From NCBI GenBank assembly GCA_964370115.1, contig CAYJIA010000024.1, positions 1 to 33,742 of the forward strand: a stretch of 33,742 nt of DNA, read 5' to 3'. The notes under the pieces are model-generated. The model had not been told where the DNA came from, did not search any database, and saw nothing but the letters and a program-made list of their open reading frames with translations. This document shows, in pieces, positions 32,298 to 33,742 of the stretch (positions within the stretch are counted from its first letter, which is position 1; each line of letters opens with the position of its first letter). The DNA is from SIG603 sp964370115 (GTDB lineage Bacteria; Bacillota; Clostridia; Oscillospirales; Acutalibacteraceae). The position numbers were made by a program, and so were the translations under genes.

Positions 32298-33698
32298 ATG
32301 AACAAGTATTATAATAATTTATGCGATACTACCCCTCTTATGGGATATATATCAAGGATAGACAACTACGATATGTTAGACGTGTCGGACTATCTTTTAG
32401 AATGTCTTGGAATTACAGAAGATGATTATAAAGGCAAAAAATGTCATGAAGTAATACACGGCAAAGATACGCCCTGTGTTTTTTGTAATAATTCAAGGCT
32501 GAAGCTTGGCGAATACGACAAATGGTATGCCTATAACCCTCTTTTAGACGCCCATCTTGCCGTGCGCGATACTTTAATCCCACACGAAGAGTTTGGCAAG
32601 GTGAGAATGGAAATATGCTATGAGGTGACAAAAGAAGTAAACTCAATTAAAGAGCTTCAGGCAAGCCAGTCAAGCGACAAGGCGATAGGTGCCTGCGCAA
32701 AAATACTCCTCGACGGAAGTGACACTGAAACTTCTATTGAAAAACTGCTAAAAACCGTATGTTCCTATTTTGGCGGAGATTATGCGTGCATTGTCGAGCA
32801 CGAAAACGAAAAGGCAAGCATTACATATCAATATCCTAAAAATTTGTTCGACGAAAAATTTAGAAACATGCCAGTTTCTGTGATGAACGCGTGGTATGAA
32901 TTTTCTGTAAATGATGATTATGTCTTTTTGGACAAATCTACTCGAAACCTAGACGTGAACGGAAAAGAGTATGAGCTACTCACAAAAAGCAAGTTAGACG
33001 GTGTAATAATTGCGCCTTTAAGGCGAAACGGCGTTAAGTTTGCGTCTATTTCCGTGGGGAATCCTAAACAAAACCTAAACGATGTAGGCCTTACAAAGAC
33101 TTTGTCTGCGTTTATAGTCAGCTTTATGGAAAAACAAATGTTTATTGATGAGCTTGAGGATTTAAGTTTTTCTGATACCCTTACAGGCCTTAAAAATCGT
33201 AATTTCTTTGAATCTGAGATACAAAGGATAAAGGAAAACGCACCAGACAGTTTGGGAATTTTCTTCTGCGATGTAAACGGGCTTAAGGAAACAAATGACA
33301 ATTTAGGACATGAATATGGCGATATACTCATCAAGTGGTCGGCAAAGTTTTTATCCGACTGTATAAAATCTCCAGTGTTTAGAATTGGCGGAGACGAGTT
33401 TGTAAGCTTTGTGGAAAACAAGAGCGAAGAAGAATTTAACGAAATGATGACAGCGCTTAACAAGGGCATAGAAGAGCTCATATACATAAATATCTCAATA
33501 GGCTCGGCTTGGAACGATAGTAATATAAATATCGACAAACAATTAATCGACGCAGACAAGGCGATGTACGAAGTAAAACAGGAGTACTATGCAGGAAAAA
33601 AGTACAACCACATGAGCTTAAAAACGCATTACAATCAGCTGAAAAAAGAATTGGAAATATTAAAAGGCAGCTTTATAGATAAAGGGTCTGTGACGTAA
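32298..33698 (+). CDS. PAS-GAF-GGDEF diguanylate cyclase
   Basis: This 466-residue cytoplasmic protein is predicted to make cyclic di-GMP in response to a signal. An N-terminal PAS-like domain (about 10-115) contains KCHEVIHGKDTPCVFC with Cys49, Cys60 and Cys63. A GAF-like domain follows (about 135-285). The GGDEF domain (about 298-445) has DTLTGLKNRNFF, FFCDVNGLKETNDNLGHEYGD and an intact GGDEF at 364-368. The RxxD inhibitory site is absent (CIKS at 355-358), so product feedback is unlikely through that site. No membrane segment is visible. GCGGAG precedes the ATG. It is monocistronic, with a possible -10 TATAAA at 32249. The sensed ligand is unknown. Confidence 0.9.
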   Translation: MNKYYNNLCDTTPLMGYISRIDNYDMLDVSDYLLECLGITEDDYKGKKCHEVIHGKDTPCVFCNNSRLKLGEYDKWYAYNPLLDAHLAVRDTLIPHEEFGKVRMEICYEVTKEVNSIKELQASQSSDKAIGACAKILLDGSDTETSIEKLLKTVCSYFGGDYACIVEHENEKASITYQYPKNLFDEKFRNMPVSVMNAWYEFSVNDDYVFLDKSTRNLDVNGKEYELLTKSKLDGVIIAPLRRNGVKFASISVGNPKQNLNDVGLTKTLSAFIVSFMEKQMFIDELEDLSFSDTLTGLKNRNFFESEIQRIKENAPDSLGIFFCDVNGLKETNDNLGHEYGDILIKWSAKFLSDCIKSPVFRIGGDEFVSFVENKSEEEFNEMMTALNKGIEELIYINISIGSAWNDSNINIDKQLIDADKAMYEVKQEYYAGKKYNHMSLKTHYNQLKKELEILKGSFIDKGSVT

Positions 33699-33730
33699 TA
33701 AAATAATTTTCGTCAAATTGACAGACAAAT

Positions 33731-33742
33731 GTAGGGGCGATC
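33731..33742 (+). repeat. Start of a GTAGGGGCGATC intergenic repeat (truncated)
   Basis: The last 12 bases, GTAGGGGCGATC, are what I recall as the opening of a common intergenic inverted repeat in Clostridia, which would continue with a complementary GATCGCCC arm. The window ends before the second arm can be seen. The minus-strand CGTAGGGCAAGGG near 180-191 may be a relative. Confidence 0.35.

Noticed and set aside
32918..33559. 213-codon open frame antisense to the GGDEF gene
   Set aside because: It lies wholly within a gene with clear domains, and its Ser/Phe/Leu-rich product matches the antisense of Lys/Glu-rich coding sequence.

Overview
This AT-rich window carries genes typical of an anaerobic low-GC Firmicute, most likely an uncultivated Clostridia member. 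The evidence is strong AGGAGG ribosome binding sites, frequent TTG/GTG starts, sigma-A promoters of the TTGACA-17-TATAAT type, a Firmicute-type LexA box at recA, a BofA-like sporulation protein, a (R)-2-hydroxyacyl-CoA dehydratase activase relative, and DHHW/DUF4358 proteins. No rRNA, tRNA, CRISPR array, transposase, integrase or phage gene was seen. The window is dominated by chromosomal housekeeping genes mixed with lineage-specific membrane and surface genes.

Layout, left to right. Positions 1-271: intergenic, with a perfect 25-bp palindrome, terminators and a heptamer repeat. 272-1117(-): YjdF/DUF2238-like membrane protein. 1258-5437(+): a tight operon with a degenerate Gfo/Idh/MocA oxidoreductase, an ABC-2 ATPase and permease, and a fructuronate/tagaturonate reductase-like enzyme. 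5573-7016(+): DUF4358-like lipoprotein overlapping a DHHW-like protein. 7134-11289(+): a large acyl-CoA dehydratase activase-like protein split into two genes. 11372-12604(+): CcdA-thioredoxin fusion. 12711-13769(-): secreted GH25 lysozyme with two LysM domains. 13905-14345(+): unknown membrane protein.

14439-17869(+): recA, recX, a MazG-like gene that is frameshifted in this sequence, and rimO. 17946-20309(-): amino-acid-type ABC importer (binding protein, permease, ATPase). 20481-21317(-): membrane-anchored glycerophosphodiester phosphodiesterase. 21532-24538(-): 2-hydroxyacid dehydrogenase, RlmD-type RNA methyltransferase, and a DUF1461 membrane protein. 24684-28278(+): murD and rnr. 28453-32168(+): small BofA-like protein, nagA, and two multi-pass membrane proteins with proline-rich tails. 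32298-33698(+): PAS-GAF-GGDEF diguanylate cyclase.

The most distinctive signal not explained by genes is a set of intergenic elements. Several families of degenerate repeats all have a 7-nt period, and they sit beside small hairpins with TTC/TTCG-like loops. Several copies abut or supply the stop codon of the upstream gene. The best candidates for follow-up are these elements, the single-nucleotide frameshift in the MazG-like gene, the two-gene activase, and the uncharacterised zinc-ribbon/proline-rich membrane pair. I did not find a clear multi-gene defence or other novel system.
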